Assembly (NCBI RefSeq): GCF_008806325.1 | Contig: NZ_WACR01000002.1 | Coordinates: forward strand, 124,001 to 188,000 | DNA from: Salibacter halophilus | GTDB lineage: Bacteria > Bacteroidota > Bacteroidia > Flavobacteriales_G > Salibacteraceae | DNA length: 64,000 nt | Direction of reading: 5' to 3' | Shown here: in pieces, positions 8,856 through 17,457 of the stretch | Layout: each line of letters opens with the position of its first letter | How positions within the stretch are numbered: position 1 is the stretch's first letter | Position numbers and translations under genes: made by a program | Notes under the pieces: model-generated | What the model saw: only the letters and a program-made list of their open reading frames with translations | Told to the model about the DNA's origin: nothing | Databases searched by the model: none

Positions 8856-9911
8856 GTGTTAGTACAGTTTTATATTCCTAAAACCCTTTCGGGGAGTGAT
8901 CTCGATTTCTATCTCTCGCGTGGCTGGTTTCGCAATAGCCTGTTGCTCCACCACTCTGAGGTGATATGCCTTGATGAGAAGGTGCAGTCTATTGTCAATA
9001 TCAGGCTGCCGTTGAGTGAATACAAATCAAAGCGAAATTTCAGGAAAATCCGCAACCGCGTAGAACGCGATTTTGAAGTGGTTATTAGGCGAGCTAGTCT
9101 AACCAAAGAAAAAGAAGACCTCTACCGTCATCACAAAAAGCGTTTCAAAGGATTCCTGTTCGAGGATCTCGATCAATTCCTCATGCCCAGCCACACCAAT
9201 ACTATTTTCAATACCTGGGAAGTTGAAGTGTACGATGGCGAAAAACTCATCGCCTATTCCCTGTTCGATTTGGGAGAAGAAAGCGTTGCCAGTCTTATTG
9301 GGATATACGATAAGGATTATAGTCAGTACAGCCTGGGAACATTCACGATGGTGGCTGAAGTAGAATTTGCCAAAAAACACGGTTTCCGCTACTACTACCC
9401 GGGATACATCCTCGATCACTCCAATGAATTTGATTACAAATTGAGACTGGGCGAGATGGAATATCTCAACCGCCAAAATGTGTGGCGTCCACTGTCAGAG
9501 ATCGATAAATCGAAATTCCCCGCCAACAGGATCACCGCCAAAATGCGCGAACTGGAACGGGCTCTGACCGATAAACAATTACCTTTCATTCAACGACTCA
9601 ATCCGTTTTACACGCTGGGCTACATTGAGCCTTACACCAAAACATTTACCAAAAGTACCGTTGTGTTTTTGCTCCCGGGAGCCATGCCCGGTTTTTTTCT
9701 CCTTGCCGAGTACCACTTTGAAAAAGGTCAGTTCAGCGCTCACATCGTGCGCGAGAGTCCGCTCAAAGATTCACTCCTCGATATGCAAATCACACCCGAT
9801 TTGCTCGATGAAAACACCTACCTCACACAACTCTACCAGTTTGAACAGCACATCGGCACAACGCCAGATGCCGAACAAATGGCGCAAATGCTCTACGAAG
9901 CTCGTCTGTAA
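8856..9911 (+). CDS. Arginyl/leucyl-tRNA-protein transferase-like (ATE/Bpt family) protein
   Basis: 351 aa. Residues ~15-240 match the ATE/Bpt fold: a GWFRNS element, IRLPLSEYKSKRNFRKIRNRV (the SRSQRR-like segment), LYRHHKKRF, then a GNAT-like C-terminal half with SYSLFDLGEESVASLIGIYD and YYYPGYIL. Family members transfer Arg or Leu from charged tRNA to protein N-termini, marking them for degradation. The Cys pairs of the classical N-terminal domain are absent (a single Cys near residue 38). About 100 extra C-terminal residues are unassigned. GTG start at 8856; convergent with, and overlapping by 19 bp, the TPR gene. Confidence 0.7.
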   Translation: MLVQFYIPKTLSGSDLDFYLSRGWFRNSLLLHHSEVICLDEKVQSIVNIRLPLSEYKSKRNFRKIRNRVERDFEVVIRRASLTKEKEDLYRHHKKRFKGFLFEDLDQFLMPSHTNTIFNTWEVEVYDGEKLIAYSLFDLGEESVASLIGIYDKDYSQYSLGTFTMVAEVEFAKKHGFRYYYPGYILDHSNEFDYKLRLGEMEYLNRQNVWRPLSEIDKSKFPANRITAKMRELERALTDKQLPFIQRLNPFYTLGYIEPYTKTFTKSTVVFLLPGAMPGFFLLAEYHFEKGQFSAHIVRESPLKDSLLDMQITPDLLDENTYLTQLYQFEQHIGTTPDAEQMAQMLYEARL

Positions 9912-10726
9912 TTGCGCGCATCACGTAAAAACTTAGCCGTTTTCGCGAGTCCTTTTACCACTTTTGGATTGAATGAATTTTTCAGATAAGCTCTAAAATA
10001 CAGTTCATTAGCTGTTTTGTAATTCTTTAGTTTCTCTGCAATTCTCGCGGTCAGAACCAGCTCCGCCTCAGTCTCAACTCCACAACGCAAACACTCGTTC
10101 ACCACTTCAAATGCTTCAAAGTAGCGTTTTTGAGCGAAGTAAATCTCAGCCAACTCAAACCTGATCTTCTCCTGATTTGGGTTCAGCGCCAGTGAAACCT
10201 CAAAATCGTGAGCCGATTGTTCAAAATCTCCCAGCTCACGGTAATACCTTCCACGTTTACCAAAAATTCTTGCGTTTGCAGGATTCACGGTCAGAGCCCA
10301 ATTCGCCTCCGTAGCCGCTAATTCCCAATCCGAAAGTTCTGCAGCACAATCCATCGTCAATTCGCTAAATCGCAAATTGGTATTGCACATCACCTTTCCT
10401 TTGCTAATGAGGGTCTGACAAACTTCAAAATCACCATTTCGGTAAGCTTCCAAAGCATGCTGGTGAAGTCTGTTGAGTTCATTCTCGAGCTGATCGTTCT
10501 GTTTCACCTTCAACCATTTTGACGGAATAATCAACTCATCGTTTTGGCATAACATCTCGTATTGCGTAAAACTTTCGATCTCGATTCTGTACATCCAGTG
10601 CTGACACATCATGTGACTTTTCCACGCCTCAAATGCCCACAGCTTAAAATTGAGCCAGTTCTCAATAGAAACATGAACCGGACGATCGAATTTATTCAGG
10701 TATTTTTTAATCTCGTTACGTTTCAT
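9893..10726 (-). CDS. TPR-repeat protein
   Basis: 277 aa from ATG 10726 (MKRNEIKKYLNKFDRPVH). The frame extends further upstream, but that would overlap the HIRAN gene, whose stop lies 2 bp before this ATG. At least three TPR-like units occupy ~115-270 (patterns NARIFGKRGRYYRELGDFEQ and KRYFEAFEVVNECL). The N-terminal ~100 residues are Trp-rich and unassigned. Cytoplasmic. Tightly linked to the HIRAN gene, so the two probably act together. Carries two copies of the GGTCAGARCC word (10049, 10289). Confidence 0.75.
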   Translation of the reverse strand: MKRNEIKKYLNKFDRPVHVSIENWLNFKLWAFEAWKSHMMCQHWMYRIEIESFTQYEMLCQNDELIIPSKWLKVKQNDQLENELNRLHQHALEAYRNGDFEVCQTLISKGKVMCNTNLRFSELTMDCAAELSDWELAATEANWALTVNPANARIFGKRGRYYRELGDFEQSAHDFEVSLALNPNQEKIRFELAEIYFAQKRYFEAFEVVNECLRCGVETEAELVLTARIAEKLKNYKTANELYFRAYLKNSFNPKVVKGLAKTAKFLRDARNYRRAS

Positions 10727-10728
10727 GA

Positions 10729-11067
10729 TTACGCTGTTATTTGGATTTCTAAAGATTGAGTTGGGAGATACTTTTCGCGCACTACACGAGAAACACGACA
10801 CGATACAGAAAAGCCGCGCTCCAGCATTGCTTTTATTGTGCGGTGTTCACTAAACGGAATGTAACCGATCTTGAAGTTTTTGAAATATGCCGCGATAGAG
10901 TTGTTTTGCTCCACGCGCAATGTGAGATCCACACCTTCACGCAAGTGGTGATAAATAACCGGTAAATCGTAACGCTTGATGCCGCAGAGTGCGCCATTGA
11001 AAACGATAGCCTGCTGAACCGGCTCTGACCGAAACCAATTTTGAATTGTACTTTTTACTTGTCTCAT
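10729..11067 (-). CDS. HIRAN-domain protein
   Basis: 112 aa. Residues ~22-110 match a HIRAN domain: FNGALCGIKRYDL, a polar HLREGVDLTLRVEQNNSIAAYF strand-turn, the conserved KIGYIP motif and a C-terminal basic strand. HIRAN domains bind DNA 3' ends or damaged DNA and are usually parts of helicases or nucleases; here the domain stands alone. A GGAG Shine-Dalgarno-like sequence lies directly before the ATG. First gene of a two-gene operon with the TPR gene. Confidence 0.75.
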   Translation of the reverse strand: MRQVKSTIQNWFRSEPVQQAIVFNGALCGIKRYDLPVIYHHLREGVDLTLRVEQNNSIAAYFKNFKIGYIPFSEHRTIKAMLERGFSVSCRVSRVVREKYLPTQSLEIQITA

Positions 11068-11091
11068 CTCCTTTTAATTTTGAAGTTGAGA

Positions 11092-11099
11092 CAAACGTA
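11092..11099 (-). promoter_or_regulatory. -7 element TACGTTTG for the HIRAN-TPR operon
   Basis: On the minus strand TACGTTTG matches TAnnTTTG exactly and lies about 25 bp before the ATG at 11067. No clear -33 TTG at the expected distance. Confidence 0.4.
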
Positions 11100-11107
11100 C
11101 CGGCCCA

Positions 11108-11412
11108 CACCGTAATCTTTTTACGGTGGTGAAATTTTTTGGGAAATAGCAGTAAAAATCATCCACGCGATGAAATCGCGCGACAGCTAGGGAAACGAAT
11201 AATGTGCCGTTAGGCACGATAGACATTTATCTCCGGGTGCTAACCCGGAGCATAAGTTTCATAGTTAGGATTTGAGTACCGTAGGTACGGTTCACGTTTC
11301 ACATGTTAGATATTTTTTTCTGTGGGCCGTGCTTACAGCACTCGCTGATGACTCTCATGCACTTTGCTCTGGGCTGAAGCCCAGAGTTAGCTTTAAGTCG
11401 TGCCTACGGCAC
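11108..11412. repeat. Cluster of eight short perfect hairpins (REP/BIME-like)
   Basis: Eight hairpins follow one another: CACCGTAA/TTACGGTG (11108-11128), CGCGAT/ATCGCG (11166-11180), GTGCC/GGCAC (11204-11217), CTCCGGGT/ACCCGGAG (11231-11250), GTACC/GGTAC (11276-11288), GTGCT/AGCAC (11329-11341), CTCTGGGCT/AGCCCAGAG (11367-11386) and GTGCC/GGCAC (11400-11412). The loops are 2-5 nt and several contain GTTA, GTA or TAC. Such arrays resemble the repetitive extragenic palindromes mobilised by REP-associated tyrosine transposases; none is encoded in this window. The region lies between two divergently placed minus-strand operons and contains no convincing gene. Confidence 0.7.
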
Positions 11413-11754
11413 TTACCATCTTGCATTTTTTACTCCCTCATGCCTCGACTTCGCTCGGCAGCCGGGTATTTCGTTAGAATCCACACTTACTTACAAACAC
11501 CAAACCCACCAACTTCAAATCTTAGCGAATCTTAGTCCTTAATGTAAGTCAAGGCTTAGATGAACTTAGATCCTAGCCCCACTAGGATCAGGACCAATAA
11601 CAACTTAAACATTCATTAACACCAAAAGCATGATTAGAATGCTCTTGACCTCGACCTTGACTCTTAGTGAATCTTGCTCTTTGACCTCAGTCAAAGACAT
11701 AGATGAACTTAGACCCTCGTGACGCAAGGAACGGGGCTCGACCTTTAAACACCT
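11413..11754. other. Non-coding region downstream of parC
   Basis: About 340 bp without a credible gene. It contains a repeated phrase (TAGATGAACTTAGA at about 11557 and 11700, each after a GTCAA tract) and pyrimidine-rich CTCGACCTTGACTC-like tracts, similar in style to the 39.94-40.57 kb intergenic region. Probably decayed repeats continuing the hairpin cluster. No terminator is evident for parC. Confidence 0.4.
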
Positions 11755-14412
11755 TTAAAACAAAGTTCCCTGGCTTGGACCATCATCATCACCTTCAGAG
11801 TCATTGGAATCACTTCCGTCCTCCTCCTTTTTCTCGCGTGACGGCAATTCTATTTCCGGCTCTGACTCTTCCTCCTCTTCATAAGGTAAAGGATCTAATA
11901 GATCGATCGTTTTTACCTTGTGAGGTGTGAGTCTATTTCCCATTGCTTTGAGACCTTTAACTGCGATAAACTCGTCCAGAATAACCTGTTCGTCTTCACG
12001 TGAAGCACTGCGTTGGTCGTAAGCAATGTTGATCTGCGGACGCCAATCTGTAGTTGCCAGTTCGAGATACGAATCGGGGTGATCGGTAATGAAAAGCGTT
12101 TTCTTGTCAGTATCTTCAACCTGGAAACGTTTCACATTGAACTGTTCCTTTTCGCCATCCCAGTAAATTGCTGTTACCGGCTTATCGGGATTCCATTTTT
12201 CCAGGATGATGAAGTCCTCTTCAAACTTGGTACTCAAATCAAAGCTCGTGAGTTTGTAGTGACCGCTCTGTGTGATTTGCAGAATCTTATCATCTCCTTT
12301 GAACTTACCGAGCAACTCTCCGCGTCCATCAGTATTGAGACGTTTCACCGTTTCGTCAAACCAGATTTTACGGGCAGCCAGCGTGGAAACACCTTCTTCT
12401 TTGAGAACGATTTTGTTGATCGGGTGCTTGGTGAGGATATTTCCGCCTGCTCCTCTACCCTTGATATCCTGTTCAGAAAAATCAAAGTCAAACTTGAGCT
12501 TGCGAATTTTCCCCGTATTGCGATGCACGATTTGAACCGTTTCAGCTTCTCCGTTCGGGTTCACTGTGAGATACAGAATCTTGCTTTTAGGGGAACCTTT
12601 TGTGAGATCGTACTCGCGTTCGCGCGTGATCGATTTTACATTGAATCTTTTCACACGAGAAGGTCCGGTAGCTCCATCTTTGTAGATCATGTTGTAAGTC
12701 GTGCGCGTGTCGCCACGTTTCCAAACTCCAACGTGAAGCAGGTTTTTGCCCATGAAAAATTTATCGGCAATTTTAGCTACCATCATTTTACCATCTTCAC
12801 GAATGGCAATAATATCGTCAATGTCAGAACACTCGGCAACGAATTCGCCCTCACCGCGTTTGAGTCCGTGACCTACAAAACCTTCCTCGTAATTCGCGTA
12901 GAGTTTTACGTTGGCAACAGCTACTTTGCTCGCCTCGATGTTTTCAAATTCACGGATTTCGGTTTTGCGTTCCATCCCTTTACCGTGCTTCTTCTTCAGA
13001 TTTTTGAAGTAATCGATCGCAAACTCGATCAAATTGGCGAGATGATCTTTGACACGTGCAATGTCATCTTCCAACGATGCAATGAATGTATCGGCTTTTT
13101 CAGAGTCGTGCTTGGTAATCCTGCGCATGCGGATTTCCATCAGCTTTTGCACGTCTTCATCAGTCACTTCGCGAACGAGATGCTTGACATGCGGTTTGAG
13201 TAACTCATGAGTGAGTTCCATCGCTTCCTCATAAGTTTTACCGTCAAACTCTACGTAGATCTTGTTTTCGATGAATATCTTTTCGAGAGAAGAGAAATGC
13301 CATTTTTCCTGTAATTCTCCCAGCTCTATTTCGAGTTCTCGCTTGAGGAGTTCAACCGTTGCATCAGTCGATTCTTTGAGTACATCAGTAACACCTACAA
13401 ATCGCGGTTTATCATCCTGAATAACCGATGTATTTGGCGCGATGCTCATTTCACAATCTGTAAACGCGTAAAGCGCATCTACCATCTTATCCGGTGACGC
13501 ACCTGACGGCAAATGAATGAGAATATCGACTTCCTCAGCCGTGTTGTCCTCTATTCGCTTGATCTTGATTTTCCCTTTATCGTTTGCTTTTAGGATGTTG
13601 TCGATCAATGATCCTGTTGTGGTTCCGAATGGGATTTCTGTAATCTTGAGCGTCTTTTTATCCTCGATCTCTATTTTGGCTCTGACCCTTACACGACCAC
13701 CACGCAGACCGTCATTGTAATTTGTGAAATCTGCCATTCCGCCCTGAGGGAAATCAGGATAGAGCGTGAATCGTTTGCCTTGCAGGTATTTCACTGAGCA
13801 ATCGATGAGTTCGATAAAATTATGCGGTAGAATTCGACAAGACATCCCAACTGCGATCCCTTCCACGCCCTGTGCGAGGAGTAGCGGAAATTTCATCGGT
13901 AAGGTAACCGGCTCACGGTTCCGACCGTCATAGGAATTCGACCAGTTGGTTGTTTTGGGATTGAACGCAACTTCGAGCGCGAATTTTGTGAGCCTGGCCT
14001 CGATATAACGAGGGGCAGCTGCACTGTCGCCAGTGAGGACGTTACCCCAGTTACCCTGCGTATCGATGAGGAGGTTCTTTTGCCCCATCCCAACGAGCGC
14101 ATCGGTAATAGAAGCATCACCGTGGGGATGATACTTCATTGTATTCCCCACGATGTTTGCTACTTTGTTGTAACGGCCATCCTCCATCTCGCGCATGGAG
14201 TGTAAAATCCTGCGCTGCACGGGTTTGAGTCCGTCATTGATATGCGGAACGGCACGTTCGAGAATCACATACGAGGCGTAATCTAAAAACCAGTCCTCAT
14301 ACATCCCCGAGACCTGAATGACTTTATCCAGCTCTTCAGCTTCGGCCGCTTCCTGTTCCAGTTCTTCGTCTCTTTCTTCGTTCTCTTCGTTTTTGTCGAT
14401 GTCCTCGCTCAT
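11755..14412 (-). CDS. parC: DNA topoisomerase IV subunit A
   Basis: 885 aa. After an acidic ~30-residue N-terminal extension, the breakage-reunion domain begins (YASYVILERAVPHINDGLKPVQRRIL), including HPHGDASI and the catalytic tyrosine in AAAPRYIEARL (~130). The C-terminal beta-pinwheel region lacks a canonical gyrase box (QRRGGKG), favouring ParC over GyrA, and ends in an acidic tail. With ParE it decatenates daughter chromosomes. The parE gene lies upstream on the same strand, separated by two envelope-protein genes. Contains one GGTCAGAGCC word (13678). Confidence 0.93.
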   Translation of the reverse strand: MSEDIDKNEENEERDEELEQEAAEAEELDKVIQVSGMYEDWFLDYASYVILERAVPHINDGLKPVQRRILHSMREMEDGRYNKVANIVGNTMKYHPHGDASITDALVGMGQKNLLIDTQGNWGNVLTGDSAAAPRYIEARLTKFALEVAFNPKTTNWSNSYDGRNREPVTLPMKFPLLLAQGVEGIAVGMSCRILPHNFIELIDCSVKYLQGKRFTLYPDFPQGGMADFTNYNDGLRGGRVRVRAKIEIEDKKTLKITEIPFGTTTGSLIDNILKANDKGKIKIKRIEDNTAEEVDILIHLPSGASPDKMVDALYAFTDCEMSIAPNTSVIQDDKPRFVGVTDVLKESTDATVELLKRELEIELGELQEKWHFSSLEKIFIENKIYVEFDGKTYEEAMELTHELLKPHVKHLVREVTDEDVQKLMEIRMRRITKHDSEKADTFIASLEDDIARVKDHLANLIEFAIDYFKNLKKKHGKGMERKTEIREFENIEASKVAVANVKLYANYEEGFVGHGLKRGEGEFVAECSDIDDIIAIREDGKMMVAKIADKFFMGKNLLHVGVWKRGDTRTTYNMIYKDGATGPSRVKRFNVKSITREREYDLTKGSPKSKILYLTVNPNGEAETVQIVHRNTGKIRKLKFDFDFSEQDIKGRGAGGNILTKHPINKIVLKEEGVSTLAARKIWFDETVKRLNTDGRGELLGKFKGDDKILQITQSGHYKLTSFDLSTKFEEDFIILEKWNPDKPVTAIYWDGEKEQFNVKRFQVEDTDKKTLFITDHPDSYLELATTDWRPQINIAYDQRSASREDEQVILDEFIAVKGLKAMGNRLTPHKVKTIDLLDPLPYEEEEESEPEIELPSREKKEEDGSDSNDSEGDDDGPSQGTLF

Positions 14413-14439
14413 TTTTTATCTTAAAAAGTTGAGAGTTGT

Positions 14440-15513
14440 TTATTTATCTGATAAACGCTCAATTCGCTCTGCCAGGTTTTCTCCGGCTTTTTTAATATCA
14501 GCCATAACAGGTTCATTGAGTTTGTTTTTATCAGAAAAAGCCAGGTAGTAAGTATTGGTTTTATAATCGATTAAGAAAAAATAAAAAGTAAGTTTAGTTG
14601 ACACATCTGTTCTACCAAAAGTCTTATGTGAAGTCGAGAATTTGGTTATCGTGCTCAAACCTGAGACAAAAGCTGTAGCTAGTTCAACATCACTTCTATC
14701 CCCATTCAAATCAAAAGATTTTGTTTCGGCAACATATCCATCTTCAGCTAGTTCATCAAAAGCCTCCATCAATTTTTCATATTTTTTTCCTCCTAAACGA
14801 CTAGTATAATCTGAATAATCAATTTGATGAAGTGTTCTTGAACTCAGGTTTTCAGGTATACCATTTTCAATTTTGATTTCGATTGGCTCATCCACAATAT
14901 AACCTTTAAAGTTTGCTTCTTCTTTAGGTGCTGAATTACTAGCTTCTTTTAGTTTTGATTTAATATCATCAAGACTTCCAAATATAGCTTTTGCTCCAGC
15001 GTCATATTCATCGCCATTTATAGGATAATAAGCCATATATTTATCATCGAGAGGAATTCCTCTGTATTCACTCATTGTGACAAAGAAATCATCTTTTTTA
15101 AGTGCTTTACTCTTTTTAGCCCACGCAGGATACCCCACCTGCACAAGATAATTGATGTCGTTTTCGTGGAGACTCTTTGTGAGCTTGTTCACTCCTTCAA
15201 CGTTTCCAAAACTTGTTCGCACTGGCTCATGAAGAGTATATTCAACATTTACACCCATTGATTGAAGATCATTTTTGAGTTGCTCTATCAATATGTTAGC
15301 AACTGATTCACTTCCTTTTTCAGGCTCCATTGAAAAAGTTGATGGGATAACTGTAACCAGAGCAACCTTTGCATTTGGTGCAAATAGTTGGTCGTCTATT
15401 CCTTCACTAAGTGTAGGGGTCATTCTTACGATTTGTTGGTATTGTCTAGCATCCTGACTGTAAGCAGCGGATAGCGAAAAGATCAACGTAAGGGTTAAGA
15501 TTAGTTTTTTCAT
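14440..15513 (-). CDS. Secreted/periplasmic hypothetical protein
   Basis: 357 aa with a clear signal peptide (MKKLILTLTLIFSLSAAYSQ). The mature part is soluble alpha/beta with no recognised family. It sits 27 bp upstream of parC and 37 bp downstream of the MORN/TonB-like gene, so it appears to be co-transcribed between the topoisomerase IV subunits. Function unknown. Confidence 0.75.
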   Translation of the reverse strand: MKKLILTLTLIFSLSAAYSQDARQYQQIVRMTPTLSEGIDDQLFAPNAKVALVTVIPSTFSMEPEKGSESVANILIEQLKNDLQSMGVNVEYTLHEPVRTSFGNVEGVNKLTKSLHENDINYLVQVGYPAWAKKSKALKKDDFFVTMSEYRGIPLDDKYMAYYPINGDEYDAGAKAIFGSLDDIKSKLKEASNSAPKEEANFKGYIVDEPIEIKIENGIPENLSSRTLHQIDYSDYTSRLGGKKYEKLMEAFDELAEDGYVAETKSFDLNGDRSDVELATAFVSGLSTITKFSTSHKTFGRTDVSTKLTFYFFLIDYKTNTYYLAFSDKNKLNEPVMADIKKAGENLAERIERLSDK

Positions 15514-15550
15514 AAAAAAAGATATTTTGAATTTGTATTTGATTACATGA

Positions 15551-17440
15551 TTAATTTACTGAATAACGAATTGGGAAATTCATTTTATAACGAATATTTT
15601 TTTCATACTGAGTTGCCGATTCCCACACTGGCATTTCATAAATGAAACTCAATGATTCGTAATCTACCAATGGATCAACACCCTGCAAAATCTCACATTG
15701 CGAAATTACTCCGCTGGGCTCAACAATAAATTGAGAAAAAACTACACCTGCATTTCTACGATCTTTTGAAACCTCAGGATATGTGAGATTTTCATCGAGG
15801 TAAGGACCTAATTCATCGTTGCCGCCTTTGAAGTAAGGTTTGGTTTCTACTATGTGACTCGCAGTAGCTGCAATTTTGTAGTCCATCTCTCTATCTACAC
15901 CGTAAAATACTGTGTTTTTGTCTCCTGAATAATAATACTCTCCAACAGTGACCTTAGTATCTCCATCTTTATAGGTGTTCAGAATCATTTCATTAGAGTA
16001 TGAAGCTTTTTCAAAGTTGTAAATTCCTGGTTCAAACTCCATTTCCTCAATAATTTTTAGAGCAAGAGTATCAGAATAATCGCTACCACTCACTATTACT
16101 GAAGTACTGTCTACTTTTCCTTCTTTATTGACTCTGTAGTGGATTACAGCTCTAGCAGTTGTTTTGTATTTCTTAGGGATTTCCATTTTAGAGTTGAAAA
16201 CACCTTTCATGTAGCCTTCAAATTCTGGATGCTTAAAGAAATCGCTTTCTGACACCTGCTTACCTTCTCTGTCAAAGTATTTAATATCAGCCTTTATCCC
16301 ACGATCATAGGTAATTACTTTGTGCTTTTTACCATTATCGTAATAGAGTTTGCTATCCCCAGAGATCTGACCGTTATTATAAACTTTTTCCTCTTTGAGT
16401 GTACCGTCTTTTAAATAGCGCTTGTAATCTCCAGTCAAATGGCCATCACGATTGTATGAACGCTCGATATGGACATTTCCATTGCTGTAAAAAGCATTTG
16501 ATTTTTCCTTTATATTTCCTTTTCGGTCATAGTCGTATGTTTCTTCAACAGTTCCATTTTCGTGATAGTAGATTCTTTCTTTTCTTCTATTACCCCTTTT
16601 GTACTGGCCTTCATATTTCAACTCTCCGGTCTCATAATAGCCTTTGACATCACCGTGAAATTCGCCTTTTTTATATTCGAGTATGCGATCTACATTTCCG
16701 TTTTCATAGTAATAAGTGTACTCTCCATGGCGATCACCTTTTTTGTACTCGCCCTGTCTTTGTATTTGACCACTTTCATAGTAAGCAGTGTAAGTGTCTT
16801 CAAGGTTTCCCTGATCGTAAGTCATTTCAGATGCCAATGAACCATCTTCATGATAATATTTCCAAACACCTTCTTTTTTACCGTAATGAGCATAACTTCC
16901 CTTGTGTTCAAGGTTTCCGTTTTCGTAGTAAAACTCCCAGCTTCCGGTTCTGAAACCGGCTCTGTCAAACTGGCCTTTATGACTTAAGTTACCGTTTTCA
17001 TGCGTTCCCCATGTTGACATTGTGTGCCTTGCCATGTCGTATTCTTCATAGCTTGCAGTATCTCCATTTTCATGAAAACGAACTACTTCACCGTGATAAA
17101 TGCCGTAATCATTAAACGGATATGGCTTTGGTGACTTCGCTTTCATTTGGACTGTTCCATTTTTGTAGTAGTCCCTAACTTCATACATATCGCTTTCGCT
17201 CGATTTCATCCAGGCTTTGCGATAATAGGTAGCCGTGTTGGGATTATCGATTAACTCCCAGTCTGAATTAAAATAAAACTTTAGTGTGTCGCCATCTCTA
17301 AATGTGTAGTCTTCGAGATGTTCTTCAATAGCACCATTTGATATTTTCATGTAATTGGTTCTCATCTGCTTGGTTCCCTGACCAAATACAGAGACTCCAA
17401 TCGCTAAAAATGTCAATAGTGTAAGGTGTTTGTGAAACAT
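15551..17440 (-). CDS. MORN/YwqK-repeat protein with TonB-like C-terminal domain
   Basis: 629 aa. Signal peptide (MFHKHLTLLTFLAIGVSVFGQ), then about 14 repeats of the YYENGNLEHKG / YYHEDGSLASE type (~85-390), the MORN-variant seen in YwqK-like proteins. Two TonB_C-like segments follow: one around 405-470 (RAVIHYRVNKEGKVDSTSVIVSGSD) and one around 540-629 (GVVFSQFIVEPSGVISQCEI). Probably a periplasmic or surface protein; such TonB_C domains in Bacteroidota often serve as generic protein-interaction modules rather than energy transducers, since no membrane anchor with a proline-rich arm is present. It lies in the parE-parC operon, 17 bp after parE. Confidence 0.8.
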   Translation of the reverse strand: MFHKHLTLLTFLAIGVSVFGQGTKQMRTNYMKISNGAIEEHLEDYTFRDGDTLKFYFNSDWELIDNPNTATYYRKAWMKSSESDMYEVRDYYKNGTVQMKAKSPKPYPFNDYGIYHGEVVRFHENGDTASYEEYDMARHTMSTWGTHENGNLSHKGQFDRAGFRTGSWEFYYENGNLEHKGSYAHYGKKEGVWKYYHEDGSLASEMTYDQGNLEDTYTAYYESGQIQRQGEYKKGDRHGEYTYYYENGNVDRILEYKKGEFHGDVKGYYETGELKYEGQYKRGNRRKERIYYHENGTVEETYDYDRKGNIKEKSNAFYSNGNVHIERSYNRDGHLTGDYKRYLKDGTLKEEKVYNNGQISGDSKLYYDNGKKHKVITYDRGIKADIKYFDREGKQVSESDFFKHPEFEGYMKGVFNSKMEIPKKYKTTARAVIHYRVNKEGKVDSTSVIVSGSDYSDTLALKIIEEMEFEPGIYNFEKASYSNEMILNTYKDGDTKVTVGEYYYSGDKNTVFYGVDREMDYKIAATASHIVETKPYFKGGNDELGPYLDENLTYPEVSKDRRNAGVVFSQFIVEPSGVISQCEILQGVDPLVDYESLSFIYEMPVWESATQYEKNIRYKMNFPIRYSVN

Positions 17441-17457
17441 AAAAATTTAGGTTTAGG

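Noticed and set aside
11272-11930. Small open frames in the parC downstream region
   Set aside because: They cross hairpins, have repeat-like composition, and one overlaps the end of parC on the other strand.
12013-13203. Long open frame on the plus strand opposite parC
   Set aside because: Antisense shadow of a certain gene; no start signal and no family resemblance.
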